NCBI GenBank assembly: GCA_023091665.1
Contig: JALJCQ010000013.1
Location: forward strand, 2,914,001 to 2,978,000
Source: Pythium myriotylum
Taxonomy: Eukaryota > Oomycota > Peronosporomycetes > Pythiales > Pythiaceae
Length of the DNA stretch: 64,000 nt
Direction: 5' to 3'
Part shown: in pieces, positions 31,428 to 42,020 of the stretch
Layout of the letters: each line of letters begins with the position of its first letter
How positions within the stretch are numbered: position 1 is the stretch's first letter
Notes under the pieces: generated by a model
What the model was told of the DNA's origin: nothing
The model's database searches: none
Seen by the model: the letters and a program-made list of their open reading frames with translations, nothing else
Made by a program: the position numbers and the translations under genes

Positions 31428-31543
31428 ACATCACGTGGAGCCTTCGGTCAGAAATAATAGGAAGACGAGACGAGCAGTCACGAACACGTTACAGCAAATG
31501 GGGTTGTTTTGTCTACTAGCGAGTGGGTCTTTTCTAACGAAAC

Positions 31544-32592
31544 CTAGAATGTGATCTGCGCGCCGTAGCCAAACTTGAAGTCGTCCTTGGCCGGGAAGGC
31601 CTCGGCGGAGAGCGTGAGCATGAAGTTGGGCAGCACGCGCGTCTCCACGCTCGTCGCGACGCGGCCGCTCTGGTCGATCGCCGAGACGATGTGGGTCTGG
31701 CCCAGGTCAACTTCGACGCCCACGGTCGACTGGGACTCGCCCGACATGTGGTTGTACACGAGCTCCGAGCCGTATCGGATGCGGTTGCCCACTTTTCGCA
31801 AGTACTGCAGCTGCAGCGTGCCCATGGCGCCGAACGTGGCCGTGCCCACCCACGTGGGCGCAGAGTACTTGGCGCAGTACGCGGCGATGACCTTGCGGTG
31901 CTTGCCGTGGTAGTATCCCTCGCCGCCTAATGCGAGGTTCTGTGTCACGCTCTGGAAGTAGGAGACGCCGAGCAGCGGGCCGTTCGAGAGCTTCATGTTC
32001 CACGTGAAGTCATCTCCCGAGTAATCGAAGTCGACGAGCGCTTGGCTGCCGTGTTCCTCGAACTTGAGCTGCGACTTGACGCGCATCTTCCAGTGAGCCG
32101 AGAGGCGCTGGTTCCATCGCGCATCGACGTAGCCGTCGGGCGTGATCTTGCTCATGAGAAACGTGGACGGGTCCATGGCGTCGCCCATGACCACGTTGGC
32201 GCCAAACTGGTAGAGACCGCCTGGGATCATGGGCGTGCCGAGCAGGAACGAATGCGACGTCGAGAAGCGCTGCCCGAGAATGCGCGTGAAGTCGAAGCGG
32301 AAGCCGTCGAAGGCGTCGGGCGACACGGGGCCTTTGAGCTCGTTCGTGGCGTTCTCGTACAGGCCCGGGTTCGGCAGGCGCGCGCGCTCGCGCTCGATCT
32401 GCTCCACCTGCTGCATGTACACAGGCAGCTCGCCGCTCTCCTGCAAGGCACAGAAGACTCGGTCAGTTCCAGGCCGCGTCGGCGCGCCGGCGTCGCAGTG
32501 GCACGCACCGGCAGCGCATCGCTGATGGGGACGGCGGCGCTCGTGGCGAGCACGCGGTAGGCGCGCGTGGGCTTGCTCTCCGTCGCGCCCAT
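31544..32592 (-). CDS. TOM40: Mitochondrial import receptor / channel TOM40
   Basis: Two exons, 32509-32592 and 31544-32440, with a 68-nt intron, encode 326 residues. TOM40 is the beta-barrel channel of the outer-membrane translocase through which nearly all mitochondrial precursors pass. Seen: the N-terminal NPGLYENATNELKGPVSP followed by FDGFRFDFTRILGQRFSTSH, the porin-3 family start, then alternating beta-strand segments (KMRVKSQLKFEEHG, LALGGEGYYHGKHRKV, LQLQYLRKVGNRIRYG). The C-terminal strand FGYGAQITF resembles the mitochondrial beta-signal recognised by the sorting machinery. Length is usual for TOM40. It is divergent from the methyltransferase gene 168 bp away. Confidence 0.92.
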
Positions 32593-32760
32593 GGTGCCTC
32601 GAGGAGATGACGTCGGGTGGCTTCTTCTGGCCCGTTGAGAGCCACTGCTTGCGGGGCCGGGTGTTTTAAACACCTCGCATATCAATCGCACGGTTAAGTT
32701 CGATTGCTGACGTAAAGTTCGAGTTAGGAGGACAGGGGGCGTTAAGTGCGGACAGCGACA
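32593..32760. promoter_or_regulatory. Shared promoter region, TOM40 / Trx-TPR-methyltransferase
   Basis: 168 bp between divergent ATGs; both promoters must be here. No element assigned. Confidence 0.5.
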
Positions 32761-34438
32761 ATGGGGCATGAGGGAGATGGAGGCGGCGAGAGGACGCTTC
32801 TGGACGAGGTCCTGAGCCGCCACGCGGTGGAGAAGGAGGCTTCGGGGGTGGTGTACTTCTGTGCGGAGTGGACGGCACCGGTGGACGCGCTCGTGCTGCC
32901 GTATATCGCCAGCAATCTCACAGAAGACGAGCGACTTGTGGTGGTTCAACGAGACGAGTATGCGCGGACTAGCAACGCTAGAGAGACCTCGATCGTCTGC
33001 GATGCAAGGTGAGAAAGGCCAACTAGACAGCCCTGCTCGTGGTATATGATCTGACGGTGATAATGGCCAGCGAATTCCGTGAACTGTGCCGTCAGGTCGG
33101 AGTCAAACGACTGCCGATGTGTATTTCGCTCGGCCAGACACCTACAGGCATTGAACAACTTGTCGAGCAGGTGAACACTAGTCCATCTCTCCATGATTGG
33201 CTGCCAGTGGCAAGTGAGTATCCTTCGCTGGAGAAGGACACGCCTGCTCTTGTGGAGCTTCGCGCACAAGCGACAACAAATTTTGAAGGTGGAGACTTCA
33301 TCGCTGGTGCTGTGGGCTTCACGCGCGCTTTGGTACACTGCCCGACGTGTCCAAAGTCCAACTTCAACATGTCGGTGGTTCTTCAGATGATGGATGAGCT
33401 GTATTTCGCTGTCGACCACATGCTTCGCGTGGTTGATGAGAGCGACCAAGACGCCGTCGCGCACACAGTATTAAGGTATGGATGGTTGTGCTTTCCGATA
33501 GCTACGTCTTGCTCACACGGTAGCGCTATTAGGACTGTGCTGTTTCCTGCAGAGCCACAACTTGTGCTCGAAGGATATGAAGCTATCCTGAACAAGCATG
33601 AAGACCACTTTCGTGCTCAACACTCGCTCGCAACACTTCGTGGCGAGGCAAAGACTGCAGCTCCCGCTTACGTCCGCCAGGTCTTCGACCACCTTGCGGA
33701 AACTTTTGAAGAGAAGCTTGTGACGCACCTTGAGTACCGAATTCCGTGGCAAATCGTCGACGCACTCCAGCGTTCGAGTGCGCTGCCGGCACTCCAAGCC
33801 AACTCAGATTCTCAAGCCCCGTTTGCTGTGGTTGATTTAGGGTGCGGTACTGGACTCTGCGGTCGCCTACTCCGTCCATTTGTCACGCATGTTGCTGGGG
33901 TGAGCGACTGCTTGAAACCACATTATGCTATCCAGGCTACTCACGCTGACTCCTATGTTGTCGAACAGATTGATCTGTCTCCGTTGATGATCGAGAAGAC
34001 ACGAGAAACCGGATACTACGACGAGCTAATGAGTAGGTCCCATCTGCAGCACGCATGCACTGTCTCGACGTCTAACAACCACGGTGTCGTATAGCTGCAG
34101 ACATCATTCCGTTCCTGTCATCCAAGCCCGATGAGTCAGTTGACCTCGTCGTATCTGCAGATGTATGGATCTATGTTGGCGCCCTGGACGAGATATTCCC
34201 AGTAGTCGTGCAAAAGCTACGGAAACAAGGCTGGTTTGCCTTCTCCACTGAACTTCTCGCGGAACGAGACGGGTTTCAGTTGGCTTCATCTGGTCGATTT
34301 AAGCATTCAGACGCGTACATCTCCATGCTGGCGGAGAGACATGGGTTCAGAATCTGCATTCAAGATGCAGTGACTGTTCGCAAGGAAAGTGGTGAGCCGA
34401 TCCCCGGCAGAGTTTTTGTGCTACAACGCCATGGATAG
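32761..34438 (+). CDS. Thioredoxin-like / TPR / SAM-methyltransferase fusion protein
   Basis: Starts at the ATG at 32761. Supported introns are 33009-33070, 33900-33968 and 34033-34094; an in-frame 87-nt GT..AG segment (33468-33554) may be another. Domains in order: a thioredoxin-like N-domain (VVYFCAEWTAPVDAL, lacking a CxxC active site), a TPR-like region (ATTNFEGGDFIAGAVGFTRAL), then a class I methyltransferase. The methyltransferase has YVRQVFDHLAETFEEKLV, the SAM motif VVDLGCGTGLCGRLLRP, IDLSPLMIEKTRETGYYDEL and DLVVSADVWIYVGAL. It matches the TPR-linked methyltransferase type known from bacteria. Substrate unknown. Spliceosomal introns argue against contamination. Confidence 0.78.
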
Positions 34439-34588
34439 GACATTGATGTTTAGAGGAATAAATCATAAGTGTTCATTCGCAAATAGTGTGCGGAGAGGAC
34501 TAGCTAATCTACTGGTACAATTTGCTTTCCCCACGCTCTAACGGCCCATCTATCGACACATACACGACATCGCACTCCGTCGGCAGAT

Positions 34589-35587
34589 TTATCGACGGTC
34601 TGTGACATTGTTGACGCCCATGAGCTTCATCAGCGCCTCGCGGTAGTTCCACGAGAGCACCATGTGGCTGATCTTCTCGCCCTTGAACGTGAAGAAAGAT
34701 TTGCCTCGGATCGTGACCTTCTCATGGCGCGGCTCCACACCGAAGAACGGGAAGATGTGGGTACCGCTGAACACCCATGAGACGTTCATCTTCTGACCCT
34801 CGGGGTCGTCGCGCTCGATCTGGTATTCCTCCATGATTCCATCTGGGAACGAGTCGAGCAGCAGCGTCCAGTGGTGCATCAGTGCCTGGACACCCTTAAG
34901 GCCTTCACAGTAGTCTGGGCTCACGAGTGTGACTTCTTCGTCGTACACATCGTCGGCGATCTCCTCCATGTCCTCAATACCGCCCGTGTTCCACGCCTCC
35001 AAGATCTCGTGGAGGATGTCGTATCGGCGACGGTAAAGTCGATCCGCCTCCGGGCTGATTGCAGCTACGGCCTTAGCTTTCTGCTGAGCGATCTTGGCGG
35101 CCTTGGTCGTCGGCTTGACCGCCTTCTTCTGTGTCTCTGGGATCTTGCGCTTGCGAGAACGCTTGGCTGGCTCCGCCTTCACAACAGCTACGGGGCTCCT
35201 GGCGAGCTCCTCATCGGCAACCGACGACTCGGACTCGCTGGTGCAGCTGCTCGAGTCGAAGAAGTCGCTGAACATCGGTGGCGAGGTCGGCACCGGAGTA
35301 GCGGCCACAGCCGCGGGCACTGATGCCGCTGGCGGTTGGCTGTTGAGAGGCTCCATGAAGTCGTCGGCCGTGGCCATCAGGAACGAGTCGAAGCCGAGGT
35401 CGAGCTCAAAGTTCATGCTGTCGAAGGCGGCGTCGTCCCATTCCTTCCAGTCGCCGATCGCCGGCGCGGCTGTCGCGAGGATCGGCGGTTGCGCGGCCTG
35501 AGGCGCCGACGCCGCCGCGTTCATGTTCATCGGAAGACGGAACGCGCCGTCGACGCCAAAGCCCAAGTCGCCCGCGAGAGCCTCCAT
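34589..35587 (-). CDS. SnoaL/NTF2-like domain protein with basic, nuclear-looking segment
   Basis: Single exon of 332 residues. The N-terminal half is low-complexity: acidic, Ala/Pro/Ser-rich and hydrophobic patches (FELDLGFDSFLMATADDFME, FSDFFDSSSCTSESESS), resembling an activation domain. Then comes a strongly basic stretch (AKRSRKRKIPETQKKAVKPT) that fits a nuclear localisation or DNA-binding segment. The C-terminal ~140 residues form a SnoaL-like fold (LHEILEAWNTGGIEDMEEIA, DPEGQKMNVSWVFSGTH, RGKSFFTFKGEKISHMVLSW). A nuclear regulator is plausible but no bZIP heptad follows the basic part. It is convergent with the methyltransferase gene. A (CT)9 tract sits just upstream of the ATG. Confidence 0.7.
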   Translation of the reverse strand: MEALAGDLGFGVDGAFRLPMNMNAAASAPQAAQPPILATAAPAIGDWKEWDDAAFDSMNFELDLGFDSFLMATADDFMEPLNSQPPAASVPAAVAATPVPTSPPMFSDFFDSSSCTSESESSVADEELARSPVAVVKAEPAKRSRKRKIPETQKKAVKPTTKAAKIAQQKAKAVAAISPEADRLYRRRYDILHEILEAWNTGGIEDMEEIADDVYDEEVTLVSPDYCEGLKGVQALMHHWTLLLDSFPDGIMEEYQIERDDPEGQKMNVSWVFSGTHIFPFFGVEPRHEKVTIRGKSFFTFKGEKISHMVLSWNYREALMKLMGVNNVTDRR

Positions 35588-35600
35588 TCTGCTGCGATCA

Positions 35601-35618
35601 AGAGAGAGAGAGAGAGAG
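35601..35618. repeat. (AG)9 microsatellite
   Basis: Nine AG units on the plus strand, that is (CT)9 on the transcribed strand of the SnoaL-like gene, starting 14 bp upstream of its ATG and thus probably in the 5' leader. Confidence 0.9.
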
Positions 35619-37507
35619 CGTTCCGTTCTTCGAGCCAAGTTGGGGAATGGGCAACGGAGACTTTCCGACGCCTGCTGACACACCCGTTCAAAGAAACTAC
35701 GGAAAAGGCTGCCAAAGATGTAGTTTATTATGGAAATGGACCCATGAATTCTCAAATAAATACTAATATAGCCGTCTCCATCGGCGAAATGACGTCGGCG
35801 CGTCAGTCGGGGGCCTTGAAGGGCCGCCTCGTGAGAAGATCACCAGAGTGGTTTGCCTTTGGATCGGCCCTGGGATCGGGCTAGGGCACACGACCTGCTT
35901 GGAGGCGTGGGACGAAAGTAATCAGCTGGACGAAACAGCCTCTCTTGACAAATGCTCTTTGTCGACAACTGAAGTCGCGGCCCTCACCACAAAGATTTGT
36001 ATACATGCATGATTCCTATGGGGCAGAGACCACCACGCAAAATGGACTGTGCAGTCAGCACTCCTTGCTGTGAGACGGATGACTACCGCTGAGGCGTTTG
36101 CATTTTATTTTGCATCGGAATCCACGTTGATACCGAGTTCAATACGTAGTAGCAGCGTTTATTTAGTAGGCGCGCAGTGGAATCCTCGGGAATTCGACTG
36201 GCAATTCGGTTTCTCGCTCCAAGAACCCGCTGGCGCGCCGGTCCTCTCCGAGTGTTTTGGTGCTGAGCTCTTCGCGGTTCTTCAACGTTTGCGAAACAGT
36301 TCGGACTCGGCGCGGGGTGGTCCATCGCGAAAGTTGGCGCCGACCAGCTGGCGAGCGATCAAATCGAACAAAGAAAAGTCGCGGTCAGCAACGGGGGGGA
36401 TGGTGGTGCTTGGGGTGTAACACGGTGGACCGTTGACCGTCGACACGCTGAATGGAAAGATCTGGATTGTGGGCGCTGGCTTTCCGCCTCGCTCGAAATC
36501 CTGAATGGACAATCAGCGAGGGCGGGACTTTGCCGGTGGCACAGCCAGTGGATTGATACGAACATTAGGCGTCTGCTAGCTATTGAAATGGAAGCCTGTA
36601 TCAGAGTTTGCTGGCGTCACGGGTGCAGTCATCACCTGCAACGGCGGGCTCCCCAGTGGCCTCCTCTGTGCAGCCACCACTGGACATACGTCGCATACTG
36701 CGAAATCGGCATGAGGGAAGCGCCAAATATATAGTGATCCACTGCCATAAGTCAAGTTCTGTGTTAGAGATCAACATGGAGCAATCGTTGATGCTGTTGA
36801 CTCGGCGACTAGCTCTGTAAAGTTTAAGCATTCCGAATCCTTTGAGAACTGAAGTGACTCCGTGACGACATCGCTGCCTGGACCATGTTGTCATCGTTCG
36901 ATTTTGCTGAGATCTTGAGCGGCGCGCATTCCAACGAGTAATCTTTGCAGAAGAAGCCTCGCGAAACCGCCAATATGCGTTCCGTACCGTATTGTGAAGC
37001 TGCGCGGAGAATTTCTCGAGAACAAGACCTCTGTCAAACGTTGATGCGGGTCTTGGTTGACTCTAATAGCAGAGGCACATGGATGGGAGCTTTGTGGCCA
37101 GGCAGAAGCCTTCTCCCTCAATGGGATAGCCGATCGACGCCTCTGCGTCATTTCATCCATGTGCAGTTCGGAACGGAAGAGTATGATGTCTAACATCAGT
37201 ATACGTAACGATTGTCCACTCGAATGCTCGTGTTGACCACTGATATAAGATGGAGAATACCGAGCTCCCCGTCGCTCTCACCAGATGTGTGTCCAGAAAG
37301 GCCGGATTGGCCGATACTTCAACTCGAAGTTCTGAACCACTCTCACAAGATCTGGCCCGTCTCTCGAGCATCTGTGGGACGCTGTCACAGCTCTTCAGTG
37401 GGGTTATGCCTAAGCCCGGCTAGACTAATAACCAAACCTCTTTGAAGTTGCCTCCGTTCATGTGGAGCTGAGACCTAAAATAGTAGCGCCACTCCATCGT
37501 TCCCACG
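35619..37507. other. 1.9-kb gene-poor stretch
   Basis: No gene I can defend. Several short open frames exist on both strands (a minus-strand one at 36282-36512 looks most protein-like), but none has a recognisable motif or paralogue here. It holds the promoters of the SnoaL-like gene and ARR14 and may contain decayed sequence. Confidence 0.4.
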
Positions 37508-38663
37508 ATGGGGCGGCTGGCCCAGGTCTTCAGCGTCGGCGTGCGCGGCGACGTGGACTTCGTGCTTCCCAAACGCGAGTTCTACGCCGGAGAATTCGTC
37601 ATCGGCCATGCCAAACTCAACGTGAAGGAAGCCTTCGACGCTGAAGGTGAGCGAGAGATGAGCTGCATCGCATCAGGAGACTCACTGTACTGCCATTTAT
37701 TCCCCAATTGCAGCCTTTGTTCTCACGCTCATCGGCAAAGAGCACTTGTCGTGGCGGATCCAGCAAGGCAAGAACAGCCATAACCACCACATTAAACGCG
37801 AGATCCTTCGCCAGCAAATCCCACTGGTGGCGCAGGCCATGACATTCCAGCCTGGCCAGTATATCTTTCCCTTCCAGTTCCAACTTCCACCTGGACTACC
37901 GAGTTCCTTTGCGATGTACAAATCACGTGCGGGTCACATCACACGGGTCAAGACTTCAATTCTTTACAAGCTAAAGGCAGACGCCAGTGTGAAGGGCATG
38001 CTTGCTGCCAATATGAGTGGCGAGTATGCTATTGGTGTCCACGCTCTGCCAACGCCTCTTCCATGTGCCCCACACCCTGTCGAAGATTCCGTGTCACGAC
38101 CGGTATACTTCGCGTGCTGTTTCAACAAAGGCAATTGCCACATTTCCGGAACTACGAGCACGAATGCCGTGGATCTGGTTAGCGGGGTACTACAACTACG
38201 AGGAACCGTGCGTAATGACACCACGCGGGCAATTGATGGCATATATGTGCGTTTGTACCAAGACTTTGTGGTGCACATTCCTGACGGATTCTCCCATGGC
38301 GGCCTCCAAGCGTCGACATCTAGACTCCTCCACCAGGTTCCTTATGGTAGCCTTAGCACTGGCACCTCAAAGGATAATATCAGTATGGAAGTCTCCGTTG
38401 CGCAAATAGTCTCGAATATCTCACAGCAAGGCAAGGAAACAACTTGGTTTGATGACGACGTAAATCTCGAATATCTCCAGCCTTTTCCTCAACTTCCGTT
38501 ACTGCCGACAAGCGACGCAACGTTCTTCTCGATTCGTTACCATGTTGAGATTCATTCCTCCATCGCTTGGTGCTCCGATATCAAGCTCGAATTTCCGTTT
38601 CTCGTTTACCTTCCTCCGTTTCCAGTGACCGCTCCCTCAACAGCATTGCAGAGTACAGCATAG
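37508..38663 (+). CDS. ARR14, arrestin-fold protein
   Basis: Two exons, 37508-37646 (139 nt, same length as in ARR9, ARR10 and ARR12) and 37714-38663, encode 362 residues. Exon 1 is MGRLAQVFSVGVRGDVDFVL with YAGEFVIGHAKLNV. Exon 2 runs FVLTLIGKEHLSWR, YIFPFQFQLPPGLPSSFAMY, the C-domain NCHISGTTSTNAVDLVSG, YVRLYQDFVVHIPD and DIKLEFPFLVYLPPFP. The exon 1 signature ties it to the ARR9-ARR13 family although it lies 12 kb away on the opposite strand. The second intron is absent as in ARR12 and ARR13. The C-domain is longer, with an insertion around GTSKDNISMEVSVAQIVSN. Confidence 0.85.
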
Positions 38664-39078
38664 AAGACCTAACTTCGTTCAATCCGGACGGGAAACGCGG
38701 TGACCACCCTTACGTGTTCTGAGCACGATTGGGAACTGAAGAGAATCTGATTTGCTAAGTGATTTATAGGTCAGCTGCGCGCTGAAGCAGAGAGACGAGC
38801 GTGATACTGACCGAAGATTTTGTAGTATTCTGGGGCATTTCTCAACAAGCAGTGGAAGACCATAAATCGATATGCATCGGCTGTTGACTGTGCAAATGGA
38901 GCATGGTTATACAGCATTATTGAAGTTACGAGGGGATCCAGCCGATGAAAGTCGGGAGTTGATTAATTTGACGTCGTCTTGCGTCTCGAACAGACGCAGC
39001 GCGCTATCCTGAGCGACGTTCGAAACTGTGATTCCAAGGGCTGACAGCTCTCATCGCGACAAAACCAGCCATCAGAGT

Positions 39079-39186
39079 GCGCTCGCGAGTGATGGGCTCA
39101 TCGCGACTAGTTTGCACATGCTCGAACAGGGAGTTCGAGTGTGCGAACGAGCATGACAGAGTCAGCACACCCATCACCTCGCGAGC
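39079..39186. repeat. Compound imperfect palindrome
   Basis: The ends, CGCTCGCGAGTGATGGG and CCCATCACCTCGCGAGCG, are inverted repeats with one unpaired base. Inside, ATGCTCG pairs with CGAGCAT, and the inner CTCGAAC..GTTCGAG can form its own hairpin. No coding sequence overlaps it convincingly. Confidence 0.65.
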
Positions 39187-39434
39187 GAAAGCTCGTGAAA
39201 ATGTCCGAGTAACCACGGTATTTTCACTTGGGAACATATTTGTCCAGCAGATCAATCTTTGGCGAGAATTGTGCACTTGGGCTCTGATGGGATGCACATG
39301 AACAGTTTTTTAGCATCTCCACCTTGGCAAAAATTTTATTTGCAAAGATGAATGACAAGCTGGTTCGTTATCTCAAGAATTTAATGGTGGGTCACAGCTA
39401 TCAATGGCAGAACCATTTACTACCATCTACATGA

Positions 39435-39644
39435 ATGCGTAAGGCGAAGCAAGATGTGCTGACAGCTCATGGCTTCGTATCCGTTCAGCTACATTCGCGC
39501 TTCCGTCAATATATGGCATCCTTCACGAAGGATACCCAAACACGGCTGGCAACCGATTTGCTTGTGAAGCTTCAGATCCGAGTTCTTGCTCATGGATTTT
39601 CAGTGCTCAGTGAACGTTATCAAAATCAAAGAGTTTCAGTATGA
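39435..39644 (+). CDS. Small open frame, hypothetical
   Basis: ATG to stop, 69 residues, basic and without low complexity (begins MRKAKQDVLTAHGFVSVQLH). No signal peptide, no recognised family and no copy elsewhere in the window. May be an exon remnant or chance. Confidence 0.2.
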   Translation: MRKAKQDVLTAHGFVSVQLHSRFRQYMASFTKDTQTRLATDLLVKLQIRVLAHGFSVLSERYQNQRVSV

Positions 39645-39944
39645 TTTGATTCAGGTATCGTGGTCGAGAAAACTTGCGCAGAGACGACTCTGGGAACGCA
39701 TAGACCCTACACTTGCATGATAGCAATAAATTGCAAACTTCCTCGAGACTTTGTCAAGGCACGGAGAGATTTTCTTTGCCACAACTCGGAGCTCAATTCA
39801 AAGCCAAAGTTATTCAATGCGAAAACAAAATGAAATGCATGCACAGACACCAGCCGTGGTGATCCCGAGACACCAGCCCTGATGATCACAACCATGTCCA
39901 CCAACCAACAGTAAATTGTGGTGGGAGGTAGAACGTTTGCAATA

Positions 39945-40931
39945 CTACTGAAGCACAGCCGACTTGACGCCAGCCTTCGTGGCTGTCGCACCTTTGCCCG
40001 ACTTGAGCCAGCAGGTGCCTCCGTTGTAGTCCGACCACGAGAAGGCATGGCACCCGTTACGGTCACGGCAGATGCCACAGCACGCGGCAGCGTCTTTGTT
40101 CGCGACGTTACCGATGTCGTTGCCGACATAGTCAACGTTGTTCTCGAGTGAGCACTGGGGCGGTGGGTTCGGGAAGACCTGGGCAGAGGTAACGCCGGCC
40201 TTGTAGACGGTTGAACCCTTGGCCGACTTCAGCCAGCAAGTACCACCATTGTGGTCTGACCATGAGAACGAGCGGCAGCCGTTTGTGTTCTTGCACACGT
40301 CGCAGCAGTCCCCTGGGGCAATGCCGGGTTTGTTGGCGATGTCGTTACCGACGAAGTCCAAGCCGTACTCGAGCGCGGGGCAGCTCGCTGGGATATCTGG
40401 ATAGGCGTTGGCAGACTTCACACCGGCCTTGTATACAGCCTGGCCGGCTTTGGACTTGAGCCAGCACGAGCCACCAAGATGGTCGGACCACGAGTATGCT
40501 CGGCAACCAGCATACTTCTGGCAGATGTCACAGCATCCTTCAACGTTGGGGCTGGACACGCGTGCGAGATCATTGCCCACAAAGTCGACGTCGTTCTGGT
40601 AGACGCAGAACGGAGGCTTGGTGTAAGCCTGTAGGGCCGACTTGACGTTCGGACTCACGACGACGTCGCCACGACCCGACTTGAGCCAGCAAGTGCCACC
40701 GTTGTGGTTGGACCACGACCAGGCCGTGCAGTTGAGAACCGAGGCACAGATGCTGCAGCAGCTCGTCACAGCTCCTTGTGCATTGGAGATGTCGTTGCCG
40801 ACGTAGTCGAAGCCGTTCTCGATGATGCAGTTGAGTGGCGGACTAGCCATCGCTTCCAACTGGCGAAGCGACGAGGCTGAGGCACTCACAGCACATGCCG
40901 CTGAAACCGTCAAGATGGAGAGAACGCGCAT
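39945..40931 (-). CDS. PAN1, secreted protein with four PAN/Apple-like repeats
   Basis: Single exon, 328 residues from the ATG at 40931, which starts a signal peptide (MRVLSILTVSAACAVSASAS). A short conserved SSLRQLEAM linker follows, then four ~70-residue repeats. Each has the pattern Cys, then (D/N)YVGNDI, CC-x2-C-x6-7-GC, (A/S)WS(D/N)xxGGTCWLKS and a (V/T)KSA spacer, which is the PAN/Apple type of disulfide-bonded fold. PAN domains bind protein or carbohydrate outside the cell and occur in oomycete wall- and cellulose-binding proteins. Ligand unknown. An extended open frame upstream of 40931 lacks a signal sequence. It is divergent from PAN2 with an initiator-like element at 40976-40993. 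Confidence 0.88.
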   Translation of the reverse strand: MRVLSILTVSAACAVSASASSLRQLEAMASPPLNCIIENGFDYVGNDISNAQGAVTSCCSICASVLNCTAWSWSNHNGGTCWLKSGRGDVVVSPNVKSALQAYTKPPFCVYQNDVDFVGNDLARVSSPNVEGCCDICQKYAGCRAYSWSDHLGGSCWLKSKAGQAVYKAGVKSANAYPDIPASCPALEYGLDFVGNDIANKPGIAPGDCCDVCKNTNGCRSFSWSDHNGGTCWLKSAKGSTVYKAGVTSAQVFPNPPPQCSLENNVDYVGNDIGNVANKDAAACCGICRDRNGCHAFSWSDYNGGTCWLKSGKGATATKAGVKSAVLQ

Positions 40932-40975
40932 GAGTATGAGTGGAGAGGAGACTTCACAAGGCTTGCAAAGTGGAT

Positions 40976-40993
40976 GGTGAAAATTGGAATGAG
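40976..40993 (-). promoter_or_regulatory. Oomycete-type initiator upstream of PAN1
   Basis: On the minus strand TCATTCCAATTTTCACC, about 60 bp upstream of the PAN1 ATG. It matches the TCATTYYNCAATTT-like oomycete Inr and closely resembles the elements before PAN2 and PAN4. Confidence 0.6.
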
Positions 40994-42020
40994 GTTGTCG
41001 TCTAGTCCAAGCCGAAGTTGTCGTGCGCTGGTGGATCAAGGATGGAGACACACCGCGTTGGAAGGGGCGCCTCGATTAAGAGCCTCTCGCAAGCTTCAAC
41101 TTGAACCCAATTTCAACTCAAAAATTTTGCGCGAGGCGATGCGAGCCACACGATCATGGATCCACTACTTTTTTTTCCCGCCGGTCGAGTCGACGTGAGG
41201 CAGTCATCGCTGTGGCAATTGGTGGAAACTGGCGCCAAGTCCAGCAGACGGCCAGAGTGCGTGGGTTCCCTTGCTCAATGGCAGTGAGTTCTTCTGGACA
41301 GCTCAGCTGAGCGGGCGTGACTAATGTTGTTGGGTGCCGGTCTGACCCCATCGTGACGGTGAAAAGTAGTATACACACTACGGTACTGTACTCCATACAG
41401 CCCTCCGTCGATGCGACCAACGGATACCGAACAAGAGACTCTAGTACCCGTACCTACCGGTGGGTGGGCACAGCTCCTTCCAGGGATCGTTCACCACGTT
41501 CACCCGCCACGATCACGTGGGAAGAGCACATTGACGGCGCCTACAAGGTGTTTCATCTGTAGCACTAGCCACCCTCCTCTCTCTCCACGGTAAGGCACCT
41601 TCCGCTCACGCTGGGCTCGTGAGTTCTGCTGCCGCCTCTGTCATCTAGTCCAACTTGAAGTTTTCGCTCTTGCGCTCGTGGTGGTCAGTTGGGGCATTTG
41701 GATACCAGGTACCAGGCAGACGGGACCCAGCGCGTTCCGCCTCTTCGGCCACCATATCTTTTGGGTGCATCAAGGACTGACTGTCTCATGCCAGGATTCA
41801 GTGATTCTTCGGTGACAAAGACGCCGCATGTAGCCATACTGGTGGTTGCCAAACTCAGGGCCACAGGTTTCGAACCTTGAGCCCTGAGCATTGCTGTGCC
41901 ACAGCAATGCTGAGTGCCGTGCACTCGCAGCGTTCGAATTATGGGCGAGCATCTCTTTGGCACGTTGAAGTGGCCTTCCTTCTCGCTCTGTCCTCGCACG
42001 AAAGCTCAGGTGGCCATGGT
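40994..42020. other. Divergent intergenic region PAN1-PAN2
   Basis: About 1 kb carrying the promoters of both PAN genes. Two short hairpins near its right end are listed separately. No gene seen. Confidence 0.5.
41854..41911. repeat. Two overlapping hairpins in the PAN1-PAN2 spacer
   Basis: CTCAGGGC at 41854 pairs with GCCCTGAG at 41881-41888, enclosing the inner AGGTT-TCG-AACCT hairpin. Directly overlapping it, AGCATTGCTGTG (41887-41898) pairs with CACAGCAATGCT (41900-41911) with one base between. The two cannot form fully at once. Confidence 0.8.

Larger units (their letters stand above)
38664..39944. other. 1.3-kb gene-poor stretch
   Basis: Between ARR14 and the first PAN gene, whose stop codon is at 39945 (convergent). 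Apart from a compound palindrome and one short open frame listed separately, I see no gene. Confidence 0.45.

Noticed and set aside
32761..34438. Bacterial contamination or recent bacterial gene for the TPR-methyltransferase
   Set aside because: Several phase-consistent GT..AG introns interrupt it and it sits divergently from TOM40 in ordinary eukaryotic context.
35619..37507. Retroelement or other gene in the gene-poor stretch
   Set aside because: No reverse transcriptase, integrase, transposase or long terminal repeat could be recognised; short frames on both strands are no better than chance.
41850..41890. tRNA-like T-arm (GGTTTCGAACC)
   Set aside because: No acceptor stem, D-arm or anticodon arm at the right spacing; it is just the inner part of a hairpin.
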